Assembly: GCA_021151805.1 (NCBI GenBank)
Contig: JAGKWN010000145.1
Span: 1 to 8,762 of the forward strand
Length of the DNA stretch: 8,762 bases
Direction of reading: 5' to 3'
DNA from: Cytophagaceae bacterium
GTDB lineage: Bacteria; Bacteroidota; Bacteroidia; Cytophagales; Cytophagaceae
A program made the position numbers and the translations under genes. Of this stretch, positions 1 through 7,543 are shown in pieces. Under the pieces are notes generated by a model. That model had not been told where the DNA came from, did no database searches, and was given only the letters and a program-made list of their open reading frames with translations. Numbering within the stretch: position 1 is the first letter of the stretch; each line of letters opens with the position of its first letter.

Positions 1-71
1 ATTATGATGGTATTGAATTCAAATTATGTAGTAAATTAGTGCAGTAAAATAGTACAATTTAACTAATCCGA

Positions 72-884
72 ATGCGATATCTTTTATTTTTGCTTTGCTC
101 ATTTATTGGTTTAAGTTCCTTTGCAATGGATTCATTGAAAGTAACCCGTATGCCAAAGTACAGGTATTATATTTACGGCGGAGCTTTTTTTCCCGTATCG
201 GAAACGAAATTAAGTGTTGACGGAAGTTTTGCAGGTACATCCATAGATGTAGAAAATGATTTTAAACTGAAAGGGAAAGGCGTCTCATTCAGGGCAGAAG
301 CATTAGCACAATTTTCGCCACGGAGCGCCGTGTCTTTAACCTATTTTTCGGTTTTCAGGCATGGTGAAACCAAGCTGGATCGTGACTTTACCTATGGTGA
401 TTCAACTCTGAATGTGGGAGCACGTTTAAACAGTTATTTCAATATTCGTTTTATGGGCGCGACCTATAGATACAGTGTTTTTTATAATAAAACATGGAGT
501 CTTGGGTTAGCAGCGGGATTACGTGTTTTGAATGTTGATGTGGGAGCCACAGCTGAACGGAATAATGGAAGTACTTATTCAAATAGCCTTTCTGTGTATA
601 TTCCTGTTGCTCTCATCGGCCTTCATGGTTCTGCTTATATTACACCACGACTTTTAGGCAGATATTCATTTGAATATTTTGGTCTGACAATACAAGGCAT
701 TAATGGTAAGGTATTCGATAACCGGTTAACACTGGAGTATTATATACTCAAGAATTTTTCATTGGGTTGCTCTTTTACAAATATTAAGTACAGTGTTACA
801 AACTTTCCTATTAACAGTCGTTTCGATGGGAATGTTAGTTATTCTGTATCTGGTTTTGCATTGTATCTCGGTGCAAGATTTTAG
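72..884 (+). CDS. Exported outer-membrane beta-barrel protein, family not recognised
   Basis: This 270-residue protein begins with a signal peptide: Met-Arg-Tyr, a hydrophobic stretch to about residue 15, and a likely signal peptidase I site after Ala18 (Ser-Phe-Ala/Met). The rest is made of alternating polar and aromatic/hydrophobic stretches typical of outer-membrane beta strands, with many Tyr, Phe and Gly, and the chain ends in Gly-Ala-Arg-Phe. A terminal aromatic residue is the usual BAM-recognition signal. Residues about 70-108 (FRAEALAQFSPRSAV, then LTYFSVFRHGETKLDRDF, then TYGD) read like successive antiparallel strands with a charged turn. About 10 to 12 strands would fit the length. 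The ATG at 72 gives a complete signal peptide; no Shine-Dalgarno is visible, as is usual for Bacteroidota. No catalytic motif is seen, so a small porin or structural barrel is the likely role, and the substrate is unknown. The barrel call is firm; the function is not. Confidence 0.85.
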   Translation: MRYLLFLLCSFIGLSSFAMDSLKVTRMPKYRYYIYGGAFFPVSETKLSVDGSFAGTSIDVENDFKLKGKGVSFRAEALAQFSPRSAVSLTYFSVFRHGETKLDRDFTYGDSTLNVGARLNSYFNIRFMGATYRYSVFYNKTWSLGLAAGLRVLNVDVGATAERNNGSTYSNSLSVYIPVALIGLHGSAYITPRLLGRYSFEYFGLTIQGINGKVFDNRLTLEYYILKNFSLGCSFTNIKYSVTNFPINSRFDGNVSYSVSGFALYLGARF

Positions 885-990
885 TGGATCAAGCCAACAG
901 ATAAAAAATGCATGTTTTATTATTCATGCTAAAAAACGATTGGGATTCACTGTTATTAATTAAACGTATCTATTTAAAAAAACAAATTCT

Positions 991-1632
991 ATGAAAACGA
1001 GTTTCTATGCTTTTTTGCTGGCAGTATTTCTGGTAATGACTCATACCAGTTCTTATGCTCAGCGCGTTGAATTAACTGCTACAGGTGGGTATCAATACTG
1101 GGGCAGTTACAAATATTACAATGGATACAACAATACGAATGGTAAGTTTGTTTTGGGCGATGGCCCTTGTTATGGCGGCATTCTGGGGTTCGAGATCAGA
1201 GAACAAACATTTGCTGAGCTTGTTTTCAATCACCAGGATTCCCGTTTGGTAGATAAACCTAATTATGGGTATGAGACTACGCTTGGAGATGTAGGTGTAA
1301 ACTATTTTCAGTTGAATGGAACACGTACTGTTTTATTGAATGATAAAGTTGAGCCTTATGCTACACTTGGTATTGGTGCAGTTTTATTTGATCCGGTTTC
1401 TGCAAAGTATTCTTCACTATGGAAATTTTCTGCAAACTTTGGCGCTGGTATCAAATATTTTATCAGTGATAAGGTTGGCATCAGAGCTGGCTTTGGTTTC
1501 TGGGCACCAATCCAGGGTGTTGGCTTGGGTGTAGGTATTGGTACTGGCGGAGCATATGCCGGTGCATCAACGTATACAACAATCATTCAGATGAACCTGT
1601 CTGGTGGATTGATCTTCAGATTAAGAAACTAA
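991..1632 (+). CDS. Exported outer-membrane beta-barrel protein (small porin-like), family uncertain
   Basis: The 213-residue product has a classical signal peptide (Met-Lys-Thr, hydrophobic core about residues 5-17) with a signal peptidase I site after Ala23 (Ser-Tyr-Ala/Gln). The mature part is short, rich in Gly, Tyr and Phe, and has alternating strand-like segments such as KVEPYATLGIGAVLF and SANFGAGIKYFISDKVGIRAG. This pattern is common in 8-stranded OmpA/OmpW-like barrels of the 'outer membrane beta-barrel' class. A very Gly-rich patch (GVGLGVGIGTGG, about residues 177-188) precedes the last strand, and the end is LSGGLIFRLRN rather than a terminal Phe. It lies 106 bp after the preceding barrel gene and is followed by an intrinsic terminator, so it is the last gene of its transcript. 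No partner or substrate can be inferred. Reading-frame shadows on both strands inside it are not genes. Confidence 0.85.
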   Translation: MKTSFYAFLLAVFLVMTHTSSYAQRVELTATGGYQYWGSYKYYNGYNNTNGKFVLGDGPCYGGILGFEIREQTFAELVFNHQDSRLVDKPNYGYETTLGDVGVNYFQLNGTRTVLLNDKVEPYATLGIGAVLFDPVSAKYSSLWKFSANFGAGIKYFISDKVGIRAGFGFWAPIQGVGLGVGIGTGGAYAGASTYTTIIQMNLSGGLIFRLRN

Positions 1633-1654
1633 TTCATCAGGAAGAAATAAAATC

Positions 1655-1705
1655 AAAACTCATTATGAAGTGCCGGAATAGACGGGCTTTATAATGAGTT
1701 TTTTT
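1655..1705 (+). terminator. Rho-independent terminator after the second barrel gene
   Basis: A perfect 12-bp inverted repeat (AAAACTCATTAT at 1655-1666, ATAATGAGTTTT at 1691-1702) encloses a 24-base loop that can form a weaker inner stem (AAG at 1668-1670 with CTT at 1687-1689, and flanking G-C pairs). The right arm runs into seven T residues at 1699-1705. It starts 22 bases after the stop codon of the 213-aa barrel gene, as expected for a factor-independent terminator on the plus strand. The left arm also begins with four A, but the opposite orientation has no comparable long U tract and no gene ending there. Confidence 0.85.
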
Positions 1706-1748
1706 ATTGGATAATAATTGACGAAATCATTACACAACATTGAATACG

Positions 1749-3017
1749 ATGCAGCGATTTTTACTTTTATTTACCTTGTTGGTCATAAGCATGCAGGGTC
1801 ATGCGCAGGATACGAGTGCATGTACACCAAAGAATTTAAGTGAAGTGCTGTTTCACAAGCATGTATCGCCAACCACCAAGATTAAAAATAAAGAGAAAAC
1901 GACTTCATTGATTTTGTTGCCGGTAATAGGTTCAAGCCCTGCAACAGGCTTCTTTTTTGGAGTTGGAGGTGTAGCTGCATTTTTTATGGGAAATCCTCAG
2001 CACACCCGTATGTCTTCTTCAAACCTGGCCTTGCAGTATACTACCAAGAATCAGTTTATATTAATGCTGAAAACATCCGGCTATACACCACATAATACTT
2101 TTTTTATACAGAATGATATTCGGTTAATGATTTATAACCAGCCTACGTTCGGGCTTGGTACAAATTCCCCGGATACAACTTCCATTTTGTATCAGGTAAA
2201 CATCAACGGAAACAATACTACTGGTAATACTGGAGCACAGCCGCTTTCATACAACTATCTGAAATTGCATCAGATCATTTCCAAAACTATTAATCCAAGC
2301 AATACACTTTTCTTTGGTGCCGGTTATCATCTCGATCATCATTATTCCATTGTGGATGATAGTTTAAATGTAGAAGCTAAAAAATATACGAGCCATTACA
2401 TCTATTCACAGAGATATGGTTTTGATACCAGCAAATACACAATGAGCGGCTTAAGCGCAAATTTCGTTGTTGATACGCGAGATAATCTTATCAATCCGTA
2501 TAAAGGATATTATGCGAATGCCAATATACGCTTTAATGAAACCTGGCTGGGCAGTACGGCCAAGAGTACCATTTTATGGGTTGAGTTCAGACATTATATT
2601 TCTCTTTCAGAAAAAAAGAGCAGGCATGTACTGGCAATATGGGCATGGGCTAATATGCAGCTCAGTGGGCATGCACCTTATATGGATCTGCCTGCTATTG
2701 GCTATGATTCTAAAGGTCTTTCCGGGCGTGGGTATGCGCAGGGGAGATTCAGGGGAGAGCAGATGTTGTATGGAGAAGTTGAATGGCGTTTTCCTATTTC
2801 TAAATGTACGGAGGTGTTAGGCGCAAATATATTTGTGAATCTGACGACAGCGTCAAGCAAGGATAATCATGTAGATTTGTTTGAATATATAAAGCCCGGC
2901 ATTGGTGCCGGGCTTCGTATAATGCTTGATAAGAAATCCCGCACCAATCTTTGTATGGATTATGGCTTGGGCAAAAAATCAAATGGCTTTTATATGACAG
3001 CCGGAGAGGTGTTTTAA
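1749..3017 (+). CDS. Omp85/BamA-type outer-membrane barrel protein without POTRA domains
   Basis: The protein has about 422 residues. I chose the ATG at 1749 because it gives a compact signal peptide (MQRFLLLFTLLV..., cleavage after Gly-His-Ala19/Gln); an in-frame TTG at 1740 would add only three residues. After a linker of roughly 35 residues the barrel begins (LILLPVIGSSPATGFFFGVG). Two landmarks identify the Omp85 (bacterial surface antigen D15) barrel: DTRDN..NPYKGYY near residues 242-255, and the loop-6 type motif SGRGYAQGRFRGEQ near 325-338, with RGY at 327-329, followed by the strand EVEWRFPI. The C-terminus is Phe. Family members insert or translocate proteins or lipids at the outer membrane, but most carry N-terminal POTRA domains; here there is no room for even one beyond the linker, so a BamA role is unlikely. 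It lies alone after a terminator and converges on the efflux operon 9 bp away. The substrate is unknown. Confidence 0.9.
   Translation: MQRFLLLFTLLVISMQGHAQDTSACTPKNLSEVLFHKHVSPTTKIKNKEKTTSLILLPVIGSSPATGFFFGVGGVAAFFMGNPQHTRMSSSNLALQYTTKNQFILMLKTSGYTPHNTFFIQNDIRLMIYNQPTFGLGTNSPDTTSILYQVNINGNNTTGNTGAQPLSYNYLKLHQIISKTINPSNTLFFGAGYHLDHHYSIVDDSLNVEAKKYTSHYIYSQRYGFDTSKYTMSGLSANFVVDTRDNLINPYKGYYANANIRFNETWLGSTAKSTILWVEFRHYISLSEKKSRHVLAIWAWANMQLSGHAPYMDLPAIGYDSKGLSGRGYAQGRFRGEQMLYGEVEWRFPISKCTEVLGANIFVNLTTASSKDNHVDLFEYIKPGIGAGLRIMLDKKSRTNLCMDYGLGKKSNGFYMTAGEVF
2892..2915 (-). terminator. Strong GC-rich hairpin inside the 3' end of the Omp85-like gene; possible terminator of the efflux operon
   Basis: A perfect 10-bp inverted repeat, AAGCCCGGCA (2892-2901) and TGCCGGGCTT (2906-2915), encloses a four-base loop. 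On the minus strand it is followed directly by TATATATT, giving a U-rich tail, and it lies about 110 bases beyond the stop codon of the outer-membrane channel gene. On the plus strand no U tract follows. The same bases encode Lys-Pro-Gly-Ile-Gly-Ala-Gly-Leu in the convergent gene, so the symmetry could be a by-product of Gly codons. The hairpin itself is certain; its role as terminator is inferred. Confidence 0.4.
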
Positions 3018-3027
3018 GAGCACCTCT
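3005..3027. terminator. Hairpin between the convergent stop codons (weak bidirectional terminator candidate)
   Basis: A perfect 7-bp inverted repeat, AGAGGTG (3005-3011) and CACCTCT (3021-3027), encloses a 9-base loop containing TTTT and the TAA stop of the Omp85-like gene. The right arm reaches into the stop codon of the efflux channel gene. It is the only symmetrical element in the 9-bp gap between the two genes. No T run follows on either strand, so it is not a textbook intrinsic terminator. It may only slow RNA polymerase or stabilise 3' ends. Confidence 0.3.
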
Positions 3028-4415
3028 TACCAGCCTCCGCCAAATGCCTTGTATAGATTTACATACGATTTAAGATAATCTTTCATTAAGGTTGAATAAC
3101 TTAATTCAGCAGTAAATAAGGTCTGTTCAGAATTCAATACTTCAATAAAGTCTGTGTAGCCACTGTTATAACGGGCTTTCGATAATTCAAGAACTTTTCT
3201 TGCAGCTTCTACCTGGTTTTTTCTGTGTACCATTTCGTCTTTCATGGTGCGTACATTGGTAAGCTCATTCTCTACTTCAACCAATGCCTGGATATAGTTT
3301 TTCTGATATTGAAGCGCCAGTTGTTCCATCTTTTTCTTTTCAGATTCAACCCTTCTTTTGTTTTTACCAAAGTTGAAAAGCGGACCTGTTAAGGTAGTTG
3401 ATATGTAATTGGTAATAGAGCCTGTTGCAATGGTTTCAGTTACATCAGAGCTCACAAACCCAAACAAGCCTGTAATCTGGAAGGACGGGTAACGCATGGC
3501 AACAGCCACACCGATTTTTTCATATTGCGCCTGCAGCTGTTTTTCTGAAGCGCGTATGTCAGGACGTTTTGATAACAGATCAGAAGGAAGTCCCTCCGGA
3601 ATATATGGATTCACCGTTTGGTCCTGAATAGTTTTACCACGTAGGATTGTTTTAGGTGTTTGGCCCAATAATATACATAAAGCACGCTCAGTAGCTTTCA
3701 TCTGTCTTTCCATCTGATAAATGATGGCTTTGGCATCTTCCAGCTGTTGTTCAGACTGTAGTTTATCAATTTCAGCAGCATCACCATACGTAAAGCGGTT
3801 GTTGATGATGTCAAACATTTTTTGACGGGACTCAACGGTATGTTCGGTAATAGCAATTTTATTATCCAGGTCAATCAGGTTGAAATACATCGTTGCAACA
3901 TCCGAAACGATTGATAGTTGAATAGACTTGCGTGATTCTTCTGATGCCAGAATCTGGTAATAGGCCTGGTTTTTGCTGTGTCTGATTTTTCCCCAAAGAT
4001 CAATTTCCCATGACATACCTACGTTTGTTCTAAAGTAGTCATAGGTGGTGCCGATAGGTACAGGTGCATTGTCTGATGGATTGTAATGCAGGTATCCTGC
4101 GCTGTAATCAAAAGCTGGATATAGATCTGCTTTTGCCATGCCATATAAGGCTCTTGACTCTTCAATGCGTTTGGTTGCAATACGTGCATCGTAGTTTGAA
4201 TCCAAAGCAACTTTGATCAAGTCTACCAGCGTTGAATCATTAAAGAGTTTAAACCATTCGTACGGGTTTGTTGTATCAGAAGGAACAGTCGTAGTAAATG
4301 TTTCACTGTATTTTGTTGATGTACTTATATCCGGTTGGTTGTATTTAGGGCCAACCATACAGGATGAATAAAGAAGGATTCCTCCGATAAAAAAGATAAT
4401 GCGATTCGCCTTCAT
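3027..4415 (-). CDS. Outer-membrane efflux channel lipoprotein (TolC-like OMF, NodT family)
   Basis: This 462-residue protein is the outer-membrane exit duct of a tripartite RND pump. A lipoprotein signal peptide ends in Leu-Tyr-Ser-Ser-Cys19, followed by Met-Val-Gly-Pro-Lys-Tyr-x-x-Pro, the hallmark start of NodT/OprM-type lipoproteins. Two OEP repeats follow (about 60-255 and 280-460), each with long helices for the periplasmic tunnel. Family marks include WEIDLWGK (136-143), RPDIRASE (284-291), GPLFNFGK (344-351) and RYNSGYTDFIEVLNSE (415-430). Length is normal for the family (about 450-490 aa). The ATG lies 2 bases after the TGA of the pump gene (TGATCATG), so translation is probably coupled. 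It is the last gene of the operon and should trimerise and dock onto the adaptor encoded upstream. No truncation is seen. Confidence 0.97.
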   Translation of the reverse strand: MKANRIIFFIGGILLYSSCMVGPKYNQPDISTSTKYSETFTTTVPSDTTNPYEWFKLFNDSTLVDLIKVALDSNYDARIATKRIEESRALYGMAKADLYPAFDYSAGYLHYNPSDNAPVPIGTTYDYFRTNVGMSWEIDLWGKIRHSKNQAYYQILASEESRKSIQLSIVSDVATMYFNLIDLDNKIAITEHTVESRQKMFDIINNRFTYGDAAEIDKLQSEQQLEDAKAIIYQMERQMKATERALCILLGQTPKTILRGKTIQDQTVNPYIPEGLPSDLLSKRPDIRASEKQLQAQYEKIGVAVAMRYPSFQITGLFGFVSSDVTETIATGSITNYISTTLTGPLFNFGKNKRRVESEKKKMEQLALQYQKNYIQALVEVENELTNVRTMKDEMVHRKNQVEAARKVLELSKARYNSGYTDFIEVLNSEQTLFTAELSYSTLMKDYLKSYVNLYKAFGGGW

Positions 4416-4417
4416 GA

Positions 4418-7400
4418 TCAGTTACTCTTATTAAATATTTTTTCTATCACTACATATAATGCCGGAATGATAATGATTCCGAAGATGGAAGCAATCAACA
4501 TCCCGCTGAATACAACCAATCCCATAACTTTGCGGGCTTCGGCACCCGCGCCGGATGCGGTTAGTAGCGGGGTAGCGCCAAGAATGAATGCAAAGGCGGT
4601 CATTAAGATCGGCCTGAAGCGAAGCTTAGCCGCTTCGATTGCTGCCTCTATAACAGTCTTTCCTTGTTCTTTCAGCATCTTCGCATACTCAACAATCAGG
4701 ATCGCATTTTTAGCCGCCAAACCGATAAGCATGATCAAACTGATCTGCGCGTAGATATTATTTACATAGCTACTATCAATCAGGTTCATCATCCACAAGC
4801 CGCCAAAGGCACCGAGGATTGCTATCGGTACACCAAGCAATACACTGAATGGAAGTGTCCAGCTTTCGTACTGTGCCGCCAGAATCAGGAACACAAGTAA
4901 AATTGCGAACGCGAATACCACACCAGCTTTACCTTCAGCTTTCTTCTCCTGGTAACTTAAGTTGGTCCATTCCATACTCATGTTGGAGTTGAGTGTTTTT
5001 TCGGCAACTTCCTCAACAGCTTTCATTGCTTCCGCAGAGCTGACATTTGGCGCGGGAAGACCTGTAACCTCGGCAGAACGGAACATGTTGAATCTGTTTG
5101 TATAAGCAGGTCCATATTCTTCTTTAAGCGTTACAAGTGTATTTAAAGGAATCATTTCCCCTTTATTGGATTTTACAAAAAAGTACGCCAGATCTTTTTC
5201 TGCTTTTCTGTAATTCATGTCTGCCTGCAGCAATACTTTATACTGCTTACCGAAACGGTTGATGTCGTTTACATACAGCGTACTCAATAGACCACCGACA
5301 GCTTTATTGATTTCATCCAGCGATACATCCAGTTTTTTCGCTTTATCTGCATCAACACTCATTTTGATCTGAGGAATATTCGCTTGATACAATGATGTAA
5401 CACGACCAATTTCCGGGCGCTTATTTAATTCTGCTAAGAAAGCCTGCATTTGTTCAGCCAGATATGCCGGTGGGTTACCGCTGCGGTCCTGCAGCATGAA
5501 GCTGAAGCCGGCAGAGTTGCCGAGGCCTGCGATTGGAGGTGGCGCGTAAGCGATACAAGTGGCTTCAGGAATTGTTTGAAGTAATTTGAAATTGGTTTCT
5601 TTAATAAGATCATTCACGTGTCTGCGTTCAGCCCATTCGTGCAAGGAAATAAATACGGTTGCGTAATTACTTGCATTGGTATTGGATAGCATGGACATAC
5701 CAACAACTGAAGTTGAATATTGTACTCCTTCTACAGATTCCAATAATTTTTCAATTTTCTTAGTTACTGCATCTGAACGTTCGAGAGAAGAACCATCCGG
5801 TAGCTGAATGTTGATCATGTAATATCCCTGATCTTCACCAGGCACGAAGCCTCCTGGGATACGCTTGTACACTACATAAATCAATACGCCGATAATTCCT
5901 GTAATGATCAAGCTTCTGAATGCCTTGCGGGCAAGTAATCCTACCACACCTACATATTTCGATGTTATGGCATCGAATACTTTGTTGAATTTTTCGAAAA
6001 ACTTATCCAGGATATTTTTCTTTTTATTCGGGTCTTTTGGTTTCAGGATTAAGCCTGCCAGCGCCGGACTAAGCGTTAATGCATTGAATGCAGAGAATAA
6101 TACAGAGATGGCGATGGTAACGGCAAACTGCTGGTATAAACTTCCCGATATACCAGGGATGAAAGCTACTGGTATGAACACAGCCGTTAAGATTAAGGCA
6201 ATGGCAATAACGGGTCCTGAGATCTCACTCATGGCTTTTATCGTAGCCTCTTTTGGATTGAGGCCATGCTCCATGTTATGGATTACAGCTTCCACCACAA
6301 CAATGGCATCATCCACAACAATACCAATGGCAAGTACAAGTCCAAGTAAGGAAAGGATATTGATGGTGAAGCCTAAAAGCGGGAACACCAGGAATGTTGC
6401 AAGAAGTGCTACCGGAACCGTCATTAAAGGGATGATGGTCGCACGCCAGTCCTGAAGGAAAATAAATACAACGAGAATTACCAGAACAATTGCTTCAAAA
6501 AGAGTATGAACAATCTCGTCCACACCTTCCATGATTGGTTTGGTTGTATCAAGTGTAACCTTTGCATTTACGCCCGGTGGGAAACGTTTCTTCATTTTTT
6601 CAATCTGTGCATTGATTTCATCGGCTACTGCCAGTGCGTTGGATCCCGGTACCTGGTAGATTGCAATGATAGCTGAAGCCTTGCTATTTACACGACCGAT
6701 GTTATTGTAATTTTCCAAACCGAATTCAACACGTGCCACATCTTTCAGACGAATGGTGGAACCGTCGCTCTTTGCTTTTACAATGATGTTTTCAAATTGC
6801 TCAACCGTCATTAAACGTTCCTGCAATACAACCGTGTAGGAATAATCCACACCTGCAGCAGCCGGAGCGCCACCAATAGAACCACCGGCAGAAATGGTGT
6901 TCTGCTCTTTAACTGCCTGCATCACTTCACTAACAGATAATCCTAAGCGTGCGATCTGATCCGGTTTCAGCCAGATGCGCATGGCATATTCACTACCGCC
7001 CATTAAGTTTACCTGTCCCACACCTTTGATCCTTGAAATAGGATCAACAATGTTGATACTGGCATAGTTGGACAGGAAGTAGTTATCATACAATTCCCCC
7101 TCTGCCTGAAGAGATATAAGTACTAATGGAAATGATAATGATTTTTTTGTAGTTACACCTTCATTCTTTACTTCAACCGGTAAAAAGGCTGTTCCTTGTG
7201 ATACGCGGTTTTGCGTAAGCATATTCGCTTTATCAAGATCGGTGCCTACTTCAAATGTTACACGAATGGTCATGGAGCCATCGCTGGCATTTGTACTCTT
7301 CATGTACAACATTTCTTCCACACCATTTACCTTTTGTTCAATGGGTGTGGCAACAGCCTGCTCAACAGCTACGGCACCGGCACCACGGTATGTTGTAGTG

Positions 7401-7534
7401 ATCTGAATTTCAGGAGGAGTGATTTCCGGATACTGGCTGATTGGTAAAGAGGTAAGCGCAACAATACCCAATAAGATCATTACAATTGAAATTACAATCG
7501 CAACAATTGGACGATTAACGAAAAACTTTCCCAT
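4418..7534 (-). CDS. RND multidrug efflux pump, AcrB/MexB-type (HAE-1) inner-membrane transporter
   Basis: The protein has 1038 residues, the usual length for AcrB-like pumps. It starts with the family signature FVNRPIVAIVISIVMILLG (TM1), then LTSLPISQYPEITPPEI. Large periplasmic loops (about 30-338 and 558-868) form the porter and docking domains; transmembrane segments fill about 10-28, 340-500, 540-557 and 870-1035. The proton relay is intact: adjacent Asp408-Asp409 in TM4 (GIVVDDAIVVVEAV) and Lys942 in TM10 (GLAAKNAILIVEY), with Arg972/Arg974 before PILMTAFAFILG, matching Asp407/Asp408/Lys940 of E. coli AcrB. The protein should work as a homotrimer, exchanging protons for amphiphilic drugs, dyes, detergents or bile-like compounds; the exact substrates cannot be read from sequence. 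The intact Asp pair and hydrophobic family features argue against a heavy-metal (CusA-type) pump. It starts 9 bases after the adaptor gene and ends 2 bases before the channel gene. Confidence 0.98.
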   Translation of the reverse strand: MGKFFVNRPIVAIVISIVMILLGIVALTSLPISQYPEITPPEIQITTTYRGAGAVAVEQAVATPIEQKVNGVEEMLYMKSTNASDGSMTIRVTFEVGTDLDKANMLTQNRVSQGTAFLPVEVKNEGVTTKKSLSFPLVLISLQAEGELYDNYFLSNYASINIVDPISRIKGVGQVNLMGGSEYAMRIWLKPDQIARLGLSVSEVMQAVKEQNTISAGGSIGGAPAAAGVDYSYTVVLQERLMTVEQFENIIVKAKSDGSTIRLKDVARVEFGLENYNNIGRVNSKASAIIAIYQVPGSNALAVADEINAQIEKMKKRFPPGVNAKVTLDTTKPIMEGVDEIVHTLFEAIVLVILVVFIFLQDWRATIIPLMTVPVALLATFLVFPLLGFTINILSLLGLVLAIGIVVDDAIVVVEAVIHNMEHGLNPKEATIKAMSEISGPVIAIALILTAVFIPVAFIPGISGSLYQQFAVTIAISVLFSAFNALTLSPALAGLILKPKDPNKKKNILDKFFEKFNKVFDAITSKYVGVVGLLARKAFRSLIITGIIGVLIYVVYKRIPGGFVPGEDQGYYMINIQLPDGSSLERSDAVTKKIEKLLESVEGVQYSTSVVGMSMLSNTNASNYATVFISLHEWAERRHVNDLIKETNFKLLQTIPEATCIAYAPPPIAGLGNSAGFSFMLQDRSGNPPAYLAEQMQAFLAELNKRPEIGRVTSLYQANIPQIKMSVDADKAKKLDVSLDEINKAVGGLLSTLYVNDINRFGKQYKVLLQADMNYRKAEKDLAYFFVKSNKGEMIPLNTLVTLKEEYGPAYTNRFNMFRSAEVTGLPAPNVSSAEAMKAVEEVAEKTLNSNMSMEWTNLSYQEKKAEGKAGVVFAFAILLVFLILAAQYESWTLPFSVLLGVPIAILGAFGGLWMMNLIDSSYVNNIYAQISLIMLIGLAAKNAILIVEYAKMLKEQGKTVIEAAIEAAKLRFRPILMTAFAFILGATPLLTASGAGAEARKVMGLVVFSGMLIASIFGIIIIPALYVVIEKIFNKSN

Positions 7535-7543
7535 GCAACTAAA

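Noticed and set aside
13..39. Possible promoter for the first barrel gene (TTG at 13-15, TAAATTAG at 32-39)
   Set aside because: The -7 element has a mismatch to TAnnTTTG, the 16-base spacing is short, and the upstream region is cut by the window edge, so it is no better than chance in AT-rich DNA.
910..929. Short hairpin GCATG/CATGC between the first two barrel genes, flanked by A runs
   Set aside because: The stem has only 5 bp with a 10-base loop and no T run on the plus strand, where it would need to act. On the minus strand it would have a U tract, but no minus-strand gene ends there.
1740..1748. TTG start codon for the Omp85-like gene
   Set aside because: It is in frame but adds only Met-Asn-Thr before an ATG that already gives a well-formed signal peptide, and ATG is much the commoner start.
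5904..6455. 183-codon open frame on the plus strand
   Set aside because: It lies entirely antisense to the RND pump gene, whose protein matches the family over its full length. The translated sequence has no recognisable domain and reads like the reverse shadow of transmembrane codons.
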